Notes: generated by a model from the sequence alone, not told the origin. A DNA stretch of 64,000 bases from Bacillota bacterium (GCA_023426575.1 JAFAAL010000012.1:82875-146874); one strand, 5' to 3'; shown: positions 36,870-46,676, numbered from the stretch's first letter. Numbers and translations: made by a program.

Positions 36870-37406
36870 CTAGCGCTCAACTCTTGCCGCAATCTCTTCG
36901 ACCTTGGCGACTTTGACCTCAACCTTTTCGACAGGGAGTCCACTATAGTGCTCAAGATCCTTCTTAACGCGCTCTTGAACACGCGCCATCATCACAGGAA
37001 TCTCGACGTCGGAATAGATGTTGACAGCCAGTGTGACATAGAGCTTGCCCTGGCTGTTGCGGACCTTTGATCTGGCCATCTTGACGCCAGACTGTGCCGT
37101 CTTTGCAGAGTTCAAGGCGATACTTTCGAGGGCATCTGTGGAGACTATAATCGTGCCGATATCCGTCTGGCGCAGGCGCACTCTCGCGCCGATGCTGCGA
37201 ACTAAGAGGATGAGAACGAGGCTGAAGACAATGAAGAGGACCAAATATTTGTAGGCAATGTCGCCCTCTGCCATAGTGATCCGACTGAGTGCCTGGCTAA
37301 AGAGGCCCTTGAGTCCAGGGACAACGGAGGTCAAAAAGAGAACTAGAACTAGGAGAGCCGCGAGGCTCAAAATCACGATGGCGATATTGCGGATAATTTT
37401 CTTCAT
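36870..37406 (-). CDS. amaP: Alkaline shock response membrane anchor protein AmaP
   Basis: Two N-terminal TM segments (~8-28 and ~50-70) followed by an Asp23-like soluble domain (~80-178) with VNIYSDVEIPVMMARVQERV. The family anchors Asp23 to the membrane. 178 residues. The start overlaps the asp23 stop as ATGA. Confidence 0.87.
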   Translation of the reverse strand: MKKIIRNIAIVILSLAALLVLVLFLTSVVPGLKGLFSQALSRITMAEGDIAYKYLVLFIVFSLVLILLVRSIGARVRLRQTDIGTIIVSTDALESIALNSAKTAQSGVKMARSKVRNSQGKLYVTLAVNIYSDVEIPVMMARVQERVKKDLEHYSGLPVEKVEVKVAKVEEIAARVER

Positions 37407-37798
37407 GCTTCGACGACCTCAGACCTTTCTTCAGCAGCTTCTGTCATGCCCATGATTTGCACATTGACCTCTTCAACAATCAATCCCGTATAGAGTTCAA
37501 CGTCCTTTTTGACCCGCTCTTGGATCTGCCAGGCGACATCGGGCAGGATATAGGAGAAGAAGACGATGGGATAGACCTCAATCTTAACCTTCTGGGCGGA
37601 GCGCTCGGAAAAGACGACGCGCACACCACGCCCCTCGTGTTTGCCGCCAATGGCTTCCTTGAGGGAGATGATCAGACCCGTGTCGAGGGCAGCGACCCCG
37701 GCCACCTGGCTCGCGGCCTCAGCGGCGTACTGGGCTATGAAGCCCTGCGCCATGCTGCGCTCGCCCTTGACACTAAATTCTGATCTGACTTCGGGCAT
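37403..37798 (-). CDS. Asp23/Gls24-family envelope stress protein
   Basis: Soluble protein of 131 residues with IAQYAAEAASQVAGVAALD, VFFSYILPDVAWQIQERVKK and YTGLIVEEVNVQIMGM, the Asp23/Gls24 domain. Expected to localise under the membrane through AmaP and help envelope homeostasis. Its ATG shares one base with the efp stop (TAATG). Confidence 0.88.
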   Translation of the reverse strand: MPEVRSEFSVKGERSMAQGFIAQYAAEAASQVAGVAALDTGLIISLKEAIGGKHEGRGVRVVFSERSAQKVKIEVYPIVFFSYILPDVAWQIQERVKKDVELYTGLIVEEVNVQIMGMTEAAEERSEVVEA

Positions 37799-38361
37799 TA
37801 CTTCTTGGCGCGCTCCATGTAGTTCCCCGTACGCGTGTCGATACGCACGATCTCGTGGTTCTCAATAAAGAGCGGCACGCGAATGACTGCTCCAGTCTCG
37901 AGTGTAGCGTTCTTGGTGGCATTCTGCGCTGTATCTCCACGTACACCGGGTTCACACTCGACAATCTCAAGCTCGACAAAGTAGGGCAATTCCAATGAGA
38001 GAATCTCACCGTCGTGACTTATGACCTTGCAGACCATCCCCTCCTTGAGGAATTTGATGCTATCGCCGATGAGGGAGGGCATGACGGGAATTTGCTCATA
38101 AGTCTCCGTATCCATGAAGTAATAGAGCTCTCCATCATTGTAGATGTAGGACATATCATTGTGCTGAAGTTGCGCATTTTCAAATTTTTCTGTCGGGTTG
38201 AAACTGCGCTCTACAGTTGCGCCCGTCTTGACGTTACGAAACTTAGTCCTGACAAATGCGGCTCCCTTGCCAGGCTTGACGTGTTGGAATTCAACCACCT
38301 GGCAGACATCGCCGTCCATGATAAAAGTGACACCGTTTCTAAACTCACCTGCTGTAATCAT
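37798..38361 (-). CDS. efp: Elongation factor P
   Basis: Relieves ribosome stalling at polyproline. ATG 38361 ([13 protein letters not shown]) has GGAGG five bases upstream; 187 residues, normal. The tip loop reads [18 protein letters not shown], so the modifiable position is a lysine in the PGKG context. Upstream frame extension into the non-coding leader is not supported. It heads the operon running through asp23, nusB, xse, isp and hut genes. Confidence 0.95.
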   Translation of the reverse strand: MITAGEFRNGVTFIMDGDVCQVVEFQHVKPGKGAAFVRTKFRNVKTGATVERSFNPTEKFENAQLQHNDMSYIYNDGELYYFMDTETYEQIPVMPSLIGDSIKFLKEGMVCKVISHDGEILSLELPYFVELEIVECEPGVRGDTAQNATKNATLETGAVIRVPLFIENHEIVRIDTRTGNYMERAKK

Positions 38362-38413
38362 AAATACCTCCAAATGGGCGCGCGCTGCGCGTCGCCGCAA
38401 GATCTATACTATT

Positions 38414-38947
38414 TTATGAAATTCTAGTCTTATGAGCAAGCTGAGGGAGTTCCTCGCCCGCCTTAAGAAAAGGGGCCAAGATCTTCTCTAAACAACGCTT
38501 AGGGCGAATTGACCAGAGTTCGTGCCGAAAGCGCGGCGGCACCTTGACTGCCTTGATTCCTGCCCGGTGGGCCCCCCAGACATCCGTCAAAATCTGATCG
38601 CCGACCATGAGACAGTCCTGACAGCTCAGATCTAACTTATCCATCATCTTGACAATCTCACGGGGATTGGGCTTATGAGCGGGGCTGAGTCCTAAAACTC
38701 CGAGAGCTCTGGCAAAGCGCTCCCCCCTCCCCCCTTTGGCATTGGAGATGACGACCATTTTCAGACCACTCTCCACAATGGCCTCCGCGACCTGCCTGGC
38801 ATAGGGGTCGGGACTCTCTGAACCATGAGCGCTCAAAGTATTGTCAAGATCGATAAAAATTGTCTTAAATCCCAGATCTTTAACCGCTCTCCAATCCACC
38901 TCTCTCAGGTCACACACAGCATAATCCGGGCTCAGAGCTTGCAGCAT
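38414..38947 (-). CDS. YqeG-family HAD-IIIA phosphatase
   Basis: Cytosolic HAD-superfamily protein: FIDLDNTLSAHGSES (nucleophile Asp and acid Asp) near residue 33, VISNAKGGRGERFA near 70 and MVGDQILTDVWGAHRAG near 115. 177 residues, normal for the YqeG group, which is often annotated as a phosphatidylglycerophosphatase-like enzyme in Bacillota. GAGG lies seven bases before ATG. Substrate uncertain. Confidence 0.85.
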   Translation of the reverse strand: MLQALSPDYAVCDLREVDWRAVKDLGFKTIFIDLDNTLSAHGSESPDPYARQVAEAIVESGLKMVVISNAKGGRGERFARALGVLGLSPAHKPNPREIVKMMDKLDLSCQDCLMVGDQILTDVWGAHRAGIKAVKVPPRFRHELWSIRPKRCLEKILAPFLKAGEELPQLAHKTRIS

Positions 38948-38964
38948 TCTATAACCTCGTTTAC

Positions 38965-38993
38965 TTGTAAATCAGGAGTGATTATAGCATAAT
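38965..38993. promoter_or_regulatory. Overlapping divergent promoters of yqeG and lysC
   Basis: Minus strand: extended -10 TGC-TATAAT with TATAAT at 38986-38981, serving the HAD gene. Plus strand: TTGTAA (38965-38970), a 17-base spacer and CATAAT (38988-38993), serving aspartokinase. The two polymerase sites overlap, so they should compete. Confidence 0.55.
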
Positions 38994-39014
38994 CGACTCT
39001 GTTGATTCGTAGAA

Positions 39015-39042
39015 GGGAGGGGCGAAGATTTCTTCGTAAACT
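39015..39042 (+). promoter_or_regulatory. SD with an intervening hairpin before lysC
   Basis: GGGAGG (39015-39020) is 22 bases before ATG 39043, too far for normal initiation. Between them CGAAG-ATTT-CTTCG (39023-39036) can form a 5-bp hairpin. Folding removes 14 bases and leaves an effective spacing of eight. Confidence 0.45.
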
Positions 39043-40395
39043 ATGATGAGTAAAGTCTGCAAATTCGGCGGTTCATCGCTTGCCAATGCCGCCCAGATCG
39101 AAAAAGTGATCGAGATCATCGAGATGGATCCCTCACGTCAGTTTATCGTCGTCTCTGCCCCTGGCAAGAGTCGCCCCTCTGAACTCAAGATGACTGATTT
39201 GCTGATTGGCCTCGCAGAAGCCAGGCTGAATGGGCTTGATGGCAAGCGAGAATACGAGTTAATTGCTCGGCGTATCAGTGGCATCTGTCACGACCTCAAG
39301 CTGCCTCCCGAACTTTTAGCAGAAATAGAAGAGAACATTCTTCAGGCAGCCAATGCTTCGACGGCTAACGGCGCCGCCTATGCCGCAGCCCTCAAGGCGC
39401 AGGGCGAGGATGCCTGTGCACGTATCCTTGCTGCAGCCCTGACCCAGGCGGGTATTGAGGCAGACTATATGAGCCCTGAAGAGGCGGGCATCCTCCTCCA
39501 CGGCCCCCATGACGATGCCGAAATCGACCCCAAGAGCTATACGCTCTTGAGCCAGTTGCGCTACGAGGAGCGGACCCTTGTCATTCCTGGCTACTATGGC
39601 ATCTCCCAAGAGGGAGAGATTTTGACCTTTTCTCGCGGAGGGTCGGACATCAGTGGCGCCATCATTGCCGCGGGCATCGATGCCCCCGTCTACGAGATCT
39701 GGACGGATGTCGACTCTGTCTTCGCCGCCAGCCCACAACTCGTCGACGAGCCCAAGCAGATTCGCGAACTCTCTTATCGAGAAATGCGTGAACTTGCCTA
39801 TCTTGGCGCCTCCGTCGTCCATCCCGAGGCCATGCTCCCCATCTATAACAAGGCTATTCCGATGCACATTCTCAATACGAATAACCCGGATGCCAAGGGG
39901 ACGATGATCGTCCGAGAGCGCTCCAATTTTGACGGCGTCGTCACGGGGATCTCTGGCTCGCGCAATTTCTGCTCGCTCAACATCTCTGAGTATCTTCTCA
40001 ATCGCCGTGTGGGAATCGTGCGAGATATTTTAGACATCTTAGCCGAAGAGGGCGTCTCCTTTGAGCACATGCCCTCCTCCATCGACTCGATCTCCATCAT
40101 CTTACGCGATGAAAATTTTTCAAAAGCCAAAGAAGAGACCATCATCCGCCGTCTCCAGGAGGAACTTGAGCTTGAGACTGTCGAGGTCGTGCGGGGTCTC
40201 GCGCTCGTCATGCTCGTCGGCGAAGCCATGGCTGATACGGTCGGCGTAACCTCAAGAGCCGTCAACTGTCTCTCTGCTGCTTCCATCTCTCTAGAGATGA
40301 TCATCCAGGACCACAGTGAGATGAGTGTCATCTTCGTCGTCGATGGTAAGTTTTGTAACTACGCCATCGAGACCCTCTACTACGAGTACTTCTAG
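39043..40395 (+). CDS. lysC: Aspartate kinase
   Basis: Phosphorylates aspartate, the first step towards lysine, threonine, methionine and diaminopimelate. KFGGSSLANAAQIEKV at the N-terminus, FSRGGSDISGAIIAAG near 205 and two C-terminal ACT domains (~310-450) for feedback control. 450 residues, monofunctional type. A second ATG follows directly (39046). It is a lone plus-strand gene whose stop is adjacent to the stop of the convergent gene. Confidence 0.93.
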   Translation: MMSKVCKFGGSSLANAAQIEKVIEIIEMDPSRQFIVVSAPGKSRPSELKMTDLLIGLAEARLNGLDGKREYELIARRISGICHDLKLPPELLAEIEENILQAANASTANGAAYAAALKAQGEDACARILAAALTQAGIEADYMSPEEAGILLHGPHDDAEIDPKSYTLLSQLRYEERTLVIPGYYGISQEGEILTFSRGGSDISGAIIAAGIDAPVYEIWTDVDSVFAASPQLVDEPKQIRELSYREMRELAYLGASVVHPEAMLPIYNKAIPMHILNTNNPDAKGTMIVRERSNFDGVVTGISGSRNFCSLNISEYLLNRRVGIVRDILDILAEEGVSFEHMPSSIDSISIILRDENFSKAKEETIIRRLQEELELETVEVVRGLALVMLVGEAMADTVGVTSRAVNCLSAASISLEMIIQDHSEMSVIFVVDGKFCNYAIETLYYEYF

Positions 40396-42285
40396 TTAGC
40401 GAATCTCCTTGTCCAGAATAGTCGCGAGACTCTCTTCGTCTAGGACGAGATCGAGCCCCCATGCGCTCGGATTCTGAAAGCTTAGAGGCGAGACCGTCTG
40501 GCGGTCGAGATGAGCAAAAGAGGGAAAGTAAAAGTTATATGGCTTCGGCCCCATACCAAACATAAGGCGAAATCCCTGACCTAAGAGGAGATCAAGAGCT
40601 TCTGGATAGTCATAAACGTGACCACCCTCTGGAAAGACCAGCGTCTGAAGGGACGTATTGAGCTCGAGCTCTTGCCAAGTCTCAAGAAATGCCGCAAGTT
40701 CTAATCGAAGCTCTTCCACGGTCAACTGATTGTAGAGCTCAGTGCCGACCCCCGCAGAAGCGGCTAAATAACCCCTGTAAATCAGAGCTTCTAAGAGCTC
40801 CCTGGCCTCTTTTCTCTCTTTTTGATAATCTTCATCATCCATCGTATACGGCTGCAGAGATAGATTCTGGCGCGCCTCATTTTGACGGGTCAGCTGTCTC
40901 TCATTGAGGATATAGCCAAGACAATCCTCCCCAAAATATAGGGAGATGACAGGCCGTCCCCCGTCGAAGACAAAATCTGGATGCTCTGCAATAAACGCTT
41001 CCGTCAGGCCGAAGAGATTGTTGTCGGGAGCTAGCACCTGCTGAGACAATTTGTCGTAGAAGCCCAGAAATTGATCGTCGTGATAGACCAGCTTCTGCAC
41101 CGTGCCATTGGCCTGGTTGAGGCTCGTATACGCCGCATTTTCAAAGAGAAGCAGCAGCGGCTTCTTCCCCTCTGGCACAATAATCTCCACGGGACTTTCT
41201 GGATAGCGCAAGAAAATAGAGGGTCTGATCAAGACATATCCCTCGCTATAAAGCGCATCGAGGAGGCGCCGATATTCCTCTGGAAGCAATAGGTTATTGG
41301 CCGCGTGCTGGTGCTTGCCATCGGCGCGAAAAGCGACATCTGCTCGGGCAATGAGTGGCCGAATGGCCAAGACGGGGACGGCCTCTGTCCACTTGCTGAG
41401 TTTAGCAGGGAGTTGCTCTTGCATTTTCTCGAGTTCTGCCTTGAGCTCAGAGCGCTCCGGAAAGACGCCGTACATGCGATCTATCAGTTTGCGAGCGCTA
41501 TAGTAGCGACCGCGATCTCCCATCTCACGGGCGAGCTGCAAGAGGTTGGAATACTCTTTTTCCTGATAGGCCTTGAGATGAAATTCCGCATAATTTCGAG
41601 CAAAAGCCGCGAGATTTTGATCTTCGACAATATCCTGCCAATACTGCCAAGTGCGCTCCCAATCGCCTTTGGCCTCGATCTCCTTGGCCACTTTAAAACG
41701 CACAGTGGCAAGCTCGAGGCCTGCCTTCTGCTGATAGAGGTCGCTCAGCATGGGTTCTAGATTCTTGAGTCCCTGAAAAGCAGTGATCAGGGCCTCCCAT
41801 TGCAGGGCGTCAATTTGACCATCGAGCCAGGCCTCGCTGCGCTCGTAGAGAAGTGGCATGATTTCGACTGCTGAGATGTCTTCGAGGCCTGATATGTATT
41901 CTTTCTCTTCACTCGTCAAAGATTGTCCCGCCAGGACGCCTTCCAGAATCCTCCGAACATCATCTGACACGCGCTTTTCCATCTCGACTTGTATCTCTTT
42001 ATAGGGAGAGGCCGCCTCCGGATCTACCTCCTCCACGGCAACCTTTTGCACTTGCCGGTAGAGCTCTCTCGCCCGGTCGTAGTCGGTGGCGGCAATCGCC
42101 TCGACAAACTGATCATAGCGCCCCGTCGTATGGCGCTTCAGGTAGAGCCTGTAGCCGAAAAAAAAGCTCAGCGCCAGCAAAGCGATGAGAACGAGCGTCA
42201 AGGCAAATTTCTTCCGCCGCCCCGTCTTCTCTTCGTCCCTGTAAATATTGAGATTATTCTGATCCCACTTTATTTTCTTCTGCAC
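40396..42285 (-). CDS. Membrane-anchored polysaccharide deacetylase-like protein, probably catalytically inactive
   Basis: 629 residues: a basic cytoplasmic start, one TM (~27-46), a helical TPR-like region (~55-290), and an extracellular C-terminal domain that I match by motif order to clostridial CE4-type deacetylases (LLDALYSEGYVLI, KKPLLLLF, AFIAEHPDF, LGYIL, LVFPEGGHVYDYPEALDLL). The usual DD after the first strand is replaced by EN (LLFENAAY), and where active members have a His-x3-His motif there is AASAGVGT. This suggests a binding or structural role on cell-wall glycan. GTG start at 42285, six bases after the topoisomerase stop. The family match is from memory of motifs, not a search. 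Confidence 0.5.
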   Translation of the reverse strand: MQKKIKWDQNNLNIYRDEEKTGRRKKFALTLVLIALLALSFFFGYRLYLKRHTTGRYDQFVEAIAATDYDRARELYRQVQKVAVEEVDPEAASPYKEIQVEMEKRVSDDVRRILEGVLAGQSLTSEEKEYISGLEDISAVEIMPLLYERSEAWLDGQIDALQWEALITAFQGLKNLEPMLSDLYQQKAGLELATVRFKVAKEIEAKGDWERTWQYWQDIVEDQNLAAFARNYAEFHLKAYQEKEYSNLLQLAREMGDRGRYYSARKLIDRMYGVFPERSELKAELEKMQEQLPAKLSKWTEAVPVLAIRPLIARADVAFRADGKHQHAANNLLLPEEYRRLLDALYSEGYVLIRPSIFLRYPESPVEIIVPEGKKPLLLLFENAAYTSLNQANGTVQKLVYHDDQFLGFYDKLSQQVLAPDNNLFGLTEAFIAEHPDFVFDGGRPVISLYFGEDCLGYILNERQLTRQNEARQNLSLQPYTMDDEDYQKERKEARELLEALIYRGYLAASAGVGTELYNQLTVEELRLELAAFLETWQELELNTSLQTLVFPEGGHVYDYPEALDLLLGQGFRLMFGMGPKPYNFYFPSFAHLDRQTVSPLSFQNPSAWGLDLVLDEESLATILDKEIR

Positions 42286-42290
42286 AAAAC

Positions 42291-44546
42291 TTATTCCTCA
42301 AAGAGTGCTGCCAAGCTGATCTGGCGATCTTTAAAGCTCTCCGCCTTGATAAAGCGGCCGGCCGCGGGAAGCGTACGTATGCGATAGTACTCGCGTTCTT
42401 CAGGCTCAATGGGCAGGGCCTCAGCTGGCAATAAGTCTAAGAGCTTGTAGCCCTTTCGCTGGGCCATGACGCGAACCCCCTGAGAGGTTCTGGTACTCAT
42501 CAGGGGAATGAGATCAGAGTCGAAGAGAATCAGTCGATCCTGGCTGTTGCGCATCCAGTAATCTCCATTCCCCTCCGCTTCTTCCAGGTAAAAAACACGG
42601 ACGAGATCGGCGCCGCCATAGAAGGCTTTGACTAATTTTTTACGCTTCGTCTTGGTCATGTACTGCTTGAGCTCAATCTTGACGGCCCTCCCATCGGCAA
42701 AAGCCAAGAGCAGGTAGCCTGTAAACTCCTCGTCGGGGGCATGGAAAAAGAGAATCTCCTCCCCTGCTTCAAGCTCTAATTGATGCGCTAAGAAGGTCCC
42801 GAAGTCAGAAGGCTTATTGTCCTCGAGCTCATAGCCAAAGGTCTTATAGACGCGGGCCTGATTAGTGAAGAAGAGAATTTCCGACTTGTTCGAGGACTCC
42901 TGCTCCCCGATGATTCGATCGCCCTCCTTGAGCTTCAAATCTCCCGCTGAGCGCAGTGAGGTCAGGGCGATTTTCTTGAAATAGCCCTCCTCCGTCAGGA
43001 AGTACTTGACATTGTAGTCAACGATCATTTCCTCATCACTGAGCGTTGGCACCTTTTCAGGGTGGACGAGCTCCGTCTGGCGCTCTTGGCCAAATTTCTT
43101 TTGGCAGTATTTCAGCTCCTTGGCAATCTCTTTTCGAATGAGCTTTGAGCTCTCTATCGTCTTCTTAAGTTCTGCCGCCTTCTCTTCGAGATCTGAGATC
43201 TCGGCAATTCGCTTGATCAGGTACTCGCGATTCAAGTGGCGGAGTTTGATCTCAGCCACATATTCGGCCTGGCGCTCATCCATGTGAAAGGCCTGACAGA
43301 GATTGGGAATGACGTCTCGCTCGAGCTCTGTTTGGCGGATGATCTTGATCGCCTTGTCGATGTCGAGGAGGACGAGTTCAAGAGCCTTCAGGAGATGGAG
43401 CTGATTTTCGACCTTGCCAAGTTCAAAGGAGAATTGGCGGCGGAGGCAGCCCTCGCGCCAGTCGAGCCAGCGTCGAATCACCTCCTTGACTCCCAGAACC
43501 TCCGGATGATAGTCAAAGAGCACGTTGAGGTTCAAGGAAAATGATGATTCCATCGAAGTCAGGCGATAGAGCTTTTGCACGAGGAATTCAGGGTCTGCGG
43601 AGGCGCGATACTCGATCGCAATTTTCAGACCATTGAGGTCCGTCTCATCGCGAACGTCGGTCACTTCCTTGAGCTTTCCACGTTTGACCTGATTGGTGAT
43701 GTCTTCAATGATATTTTCGACCTTGGTCGAATAGGGGATCTCGTAAACTTCGATCAAACGCTCCTTGGGCAGAATGCGATGCTTCGCTCTGAGATAGAAA
43801 GTGCCGCGCCCCGTCTCATAGATCTTGCGCATCTTCTCTTCTTCATAGACGAGGCGGCCACCCGTCGGGAAGTCTGGCGCGGGCATGAGATCCATAATCT
43901 CTGCCTCTGGATCATCGATCAGGGCAAGCGTCGCATTGACGAGCTCTGAGAGATTAAAAGAGCAGATATTCGAGGCCATGCCGACCGCGATTCCCTGCGT
44001 GTTATTGAGGAGGATCGTGGGGAGCATGACGGGCAGCAGCGTGGGCTCTTTGAGTGTCCCCGAGTAATTGTCGACAAAGTCGATCGCGTCCTTGTCAATC
44101 CCGGTAAAGAGCATCTCGGCCGTCTGGTCGAGCCGGCCTTCCGTATAACGGTAGGCAGCGTACTGCATATCCCGAGAATAGACACGCCCGAAGTTCCCCT
44201 TGCTGTCAATCCACGGCACGAGCAGGGCGCCATTGCCCCGGGTCATTCGCACCATCGTCTCGTAGATGGGCTGATCGCCGTGTGGGTGCAGAGCCATCGT
44301 CTGTCCCACGATATCTGCCGACTTGGCCCTGCCGCCCTTCATCAGACCCATGCGGTACATGGTGTAGAGGAGCTTTCTATGAGAGGGTTTGAAGCCGTCG
44401 ATCTCAGGCAGTGCCCGCGAGACGATGACCGACATCGCATAGGGCATGTAGTTTTCCTTAATGCTTTCTGTGATGCCTTGAATCTCAGGCTCCGCCTGGA
44501 TGATCTCTCGCTTCTCTTCCTTTTCTGGCTTAGACTTCTTGGCCAT
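42291..44546 (-). CDS. Type IIA topoisomerase subunit A, clostridial GyrA/ParC-like paralog
   Basis: Cleaves and rejoins DNA together with the ATPase subunit encoded just upstream. The N-terminal GITESIKENYMPYAMSVIVSRALP is typical, the active-site Tyr lies in AAYRYTEGRL near residue 130, and the HPHGDQPIYETMVRM segment is near 90. The C-terminal region is shorter and less gyrase-like: no GyrA-box (QRRGGKG) is seen, favouring a decatenating topo IV-like role. 751 residues. ATG shares one base with the subunit B stop. Whether to call it parC is uncertain. Confidence 0.85.
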   Translation of the reverse strand: MAKKSKPEKEEKREIIQAEPEIQGITESIKENYMPYAMSVIVSRALPEIDGFKPSHRKLLYTMYRMGLMKGGRAKSADIVGQTMALHPHGDQPIYETMVRMTRGNGALLVPWIDSKGNFGRVYSRDMQYAAYRYTEGRLDQTAEMLFTGIDKDAIDFVDNYSGTLKEPTLLPVMLPTILLNNTQGIAVGMASNICSFNLSELVNATLALIDDPEAEIMDLMPAPDFPTGGRLVYEEEKMRKIYETGRGTFYLRAKHRILPKERLIEVYEIPYSTKVENIIEDITNQVKRGKLKEVTDVRDETDLNGLKIAIEYRASADPEFLVQKLYRLTSMESSFSLNLNVLFDYHPEVLGVKEVIRRWLDWREGCLRRQFSFELGKVENQLHLLKALELVLLDIDKAIKIIRQTELERDVIPNLCQAFHMDERQAEYVAEIKLRHLNREYLIKRIAEISDLEEKAAELKKTIESSKLIRKEIAKELKYCQKKFGQERQTELVHPEKVPTLSDEEMIVDYNVKYFLTEEGYFKKIALTSLRSAGDLKLKEGDRIIGEQESSNKSEILFFTNQARVYKTFGYELEDNKPSDFGTFLAHQLELEAGEEILFFHAPDEEFTGYLLLAFADGRAVKIELKQYMTKTKRKKLVKAFYGGADLVRVFYLEEAEGNGDYWMRNSQDRLILFDSDLIPLMSTRTSQGVRVMAQRKGYKLLDLLPAEALPIEPEEREYYRIRTLPAAGRFIKAESFKDRQISLAALFEE

Positions 44547-46558
44547 TAAATCGCCTCCAACATCTCGAGATAATCGGCTCCAAATTCAGCAATATAATCC
44601 TTGCGACCATTGAGATTATCGCCGAGCAAAAGTTCAAAGGTCTCCGCCGTACTCTCCTTATCCTCTGGGAGGAGCTGGATCAGGCGCCTAGACTCAGGAT
44701 TCATCGTCGTCTCCCACATCATCTCTGGCTCATTTTCACCGAGTCCCTTGGAGCGCTGAATATGGACCTTCTTATCTGCTCCGATGACGTTGAGGAGTTC
44801 TTGCTTCTCATGTTCGGAATAGGCAAAGTAAGTGCGCTCCTTGCCCTTGTCCGCATAGGAGATCTCAAAGAGCGGCGACTCCGCTATATAAACTTTTCCA
44901 GCCTCGATAAGACTTGGAATCAGCCGGTAGATCATGGCAAGGATCAGCGTCCTGATCTGGAAGCCGTCGACATCAGCATCCGTACAGATGATGATCTTGT
45001 CCCAGCGCAGTTGCTCAAGGTCAAAGGAATCAAGCTTCGTATTCGCCTTGGTATTGATCTCGACGCCACAGCCGAGAATTTTTAAAAGATCGACTATGAT
45101 CTCATTTTTAAAGATTTGGTTGAGGTCAGCCTTGAGGCAGTTCAAGATCTTGCCGCGCAGCGGGATCACCGCCTGATATTCGGCATCTCGCGCCATTTTG
45201 ACGGAGCCGAGGGCTGAATTGCCCTCCACGATATAGAGTTCTCTCCGATTTTTATCCTTGGTCCTGCAGTCGACAAAATTCTTGACACGATTCAGCATAT
45301 TGTCGACATTTCCAGAGAGCTTCTTACGGATGTTCACCCGCTGTTTTTCTGCCTGCTCGCGACTCCTCTTATTGACCAGAATCTGCTCTAAGACGCGCTC
45401 GCTGGCAAGCTTATTCTCAATCAGCCAGACGGTGAGCTTCTCCTTGACAACATCTGTGATAAAGCGCTGGATGAAGCGGTTATTGATCGCCTTCTTCGTC
45501 TGATTCTCGTAAGAAGTAAAGGTTGAAAAGGACGAGAGAACGAGGACTAGCGAGGCCTCGATGTCCGTGAAGCTGACCTTGCTCTCCCCCGCTTTATACT
45601 TAGAGCGCTCCTTGAGCTCGTTGTCGATCACAGAGACAAAAGCCGAGCGAATCGCCCGATCTGGGGAGCCCCCGTATTCGAGGAAAGATGAGTTGTGATA
45701 GTATTCAATGCCCTGATGCTCTCGGCAAAAACAATAGGCCAGTTCAAATTTCAGCTTGTACTCAGACTTATCCTCGCGGTCCTTCCCTCGCCCCTCAGCC
45801 TCAAAGTATTCGATCTCCATCAGGCCGTCCTCGCCCGCGAGCTCTTGCACATAGCCCTCGGTGCCATTGGGATAGACGATATCTTCTTCAGTCTTTTCAG
45901 AACCACGCTCATTGATCAGTCTAAAGGTCACCCCTCGATTGACAATGGCCTGTTTTTTCAAGACTTCACGAACGAAATCAGCACTGATATCAATTTCTGT
46001 AAAGACCTCGAGGTCTGGCTTCCAGCGCTGGCGCGTGCCCGTCTTGCGACTATTTGTCTCCTCTTTGACGAGTCCTCCGACGTTCTCGCCGTGTTCAAAG
46101 TTCAGGCGATAGACATAGCCATCTCGGCGCACCTCAACCTCAAAAAACTCTGAGGCATATTGCGTCGCACAGGCTCCGAGGCCATTGAGACCTAGGCTAT
46201 AGCCATAGGACTCGCCTTCATTATTACGGTATTTACCGCCGGCGTAGAGCTCACAGTAGACGAGCTCCCAATTGTAGCGCTGCTCCGAGCTATTCCAGTC
46301 GAGAGGGATTCCGCGCCCGAAGTCTTCCACCTCGATGACGTAATCTTTTAAGAGGCGAACAATGATGAGATTGCCGTAGCCCTCCCGGGCCTCATCGATA
46401 GAGTTTGAGAGAATTTCAAAGAAGGCGTGCTGGCAGCCCTTGAGATCATCTGAGCCAAAGATGACAGAGGGGCGCTGGCGCACCCGCTCAGCTCCCTTGA
46501 GAGATGAGATACTCTCATTGTCATAAGTACTCGTCTGATGAAGTTTTGCTTCACTCAT
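44546..46558 (-). CDS. Type IIA topoisomerase subunit B, clostridial GyrB/ParE-like paralog
   Basis: ATPase subunit: GHKL motifs EILSNSIDEAREG near 50, DFGRGIPLD near 80 and LGLNGLGACATQYAS near 120; the Toprim domain has YIVEGNSALGSVKMARDAEY and TDADVDGFQIRT; the C-terminus has IQRSKGLGENEPEMMW. 670 residues. In the Toprim EGDSAGG-type motif, Asp is Asn and the second Gly is Leu; the catalytic Glu and the DxD pair are kept. First gene of a B-A operon with its own promoter. Confidence 0.87.
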   Translation of the reverse strand: MSEAKLHQTSTYDNESISSLKGAERVRQRPSVIFGSDDLKGCQHAFFEILSNSIDEAREGYGNLIIVRLLKDYVIEVEDFGRGIPLDWNSSEQRYNWELVYCELYAGGKYRNNEGESYGYSLGLNGLGACATQYASEFFEVEVRRDGYVYRLNFEHGENVGGLVKEETNSRKTGTRQRWKPDLEVFTEIDISADFVREVLKKQAIVNRGVTFRLINERGSEKTEEDIVYPNGTEGYVQELAGEDGLMEIEYFEAEGRGKDREDKSEYKLKFELAYCFCREHQGIEYYHNSSFLEYGGSPDRAIRSAFVSVIDNELKERSKYKAGESKVSFTDIEASLVLVLSSFSTFTSYENQTKKAINNRFIQRFITDVVKEKLTVWLIENKLASERVLEQILVNKRSREQAEKQRVNIRKKLSGNVDNMLNRVKNFVDCRTKDKNRRELYIVEGNSALGSVKMARDAEYQAVIPLRGKILNCLKADLNQIFKNEIIVDLLKILGCGVEINTKANTKLDSFDLEQLRWDKIIICTDADVDGFQIRTLILAMIYRLIPSLIEAGKVYIAESPLFEISYADKGKERTYFAYSEHEKQELLNVIGADKKVHIQRSKGLGENEPEMMWETTMNPESRRLIQLLPEDKESTAETFELLLGDNLNGRKDYIAEFGADYLEMLEAI

Positions 46559-46676
46559 TGTCGCCTCCGTCTAAGCGCGTCCGCAAAAAACAATAGGACT
46601 TTTTACAAGCAAGCGCAGCATGACCCTTGCAAATAAGTCAGCTCTAGAAGTCCGTAAAATATGGGCTAGGGCTGAC

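Noticed and set aside
44260..44300. Gln at the position of GyrA Ser83 (HPHGDQPIYE), suggesting fluoroquinolone resistance
   Set aside because: The protein is the clostridial GyrA/ParC-like paralog, in which I recall GDQ-IYE as the normal family sequence. It is not the main gyrase and cannot be read as an acquired mutation.
45190..45240. Asn in the Toprim EGNSALG motif as loss of topoisomerase function
   Set aside because: The catalytic Glu and the downstream DADVDG pair are intact, and clostridial paralogs are already divergent here; activity is likely kept.
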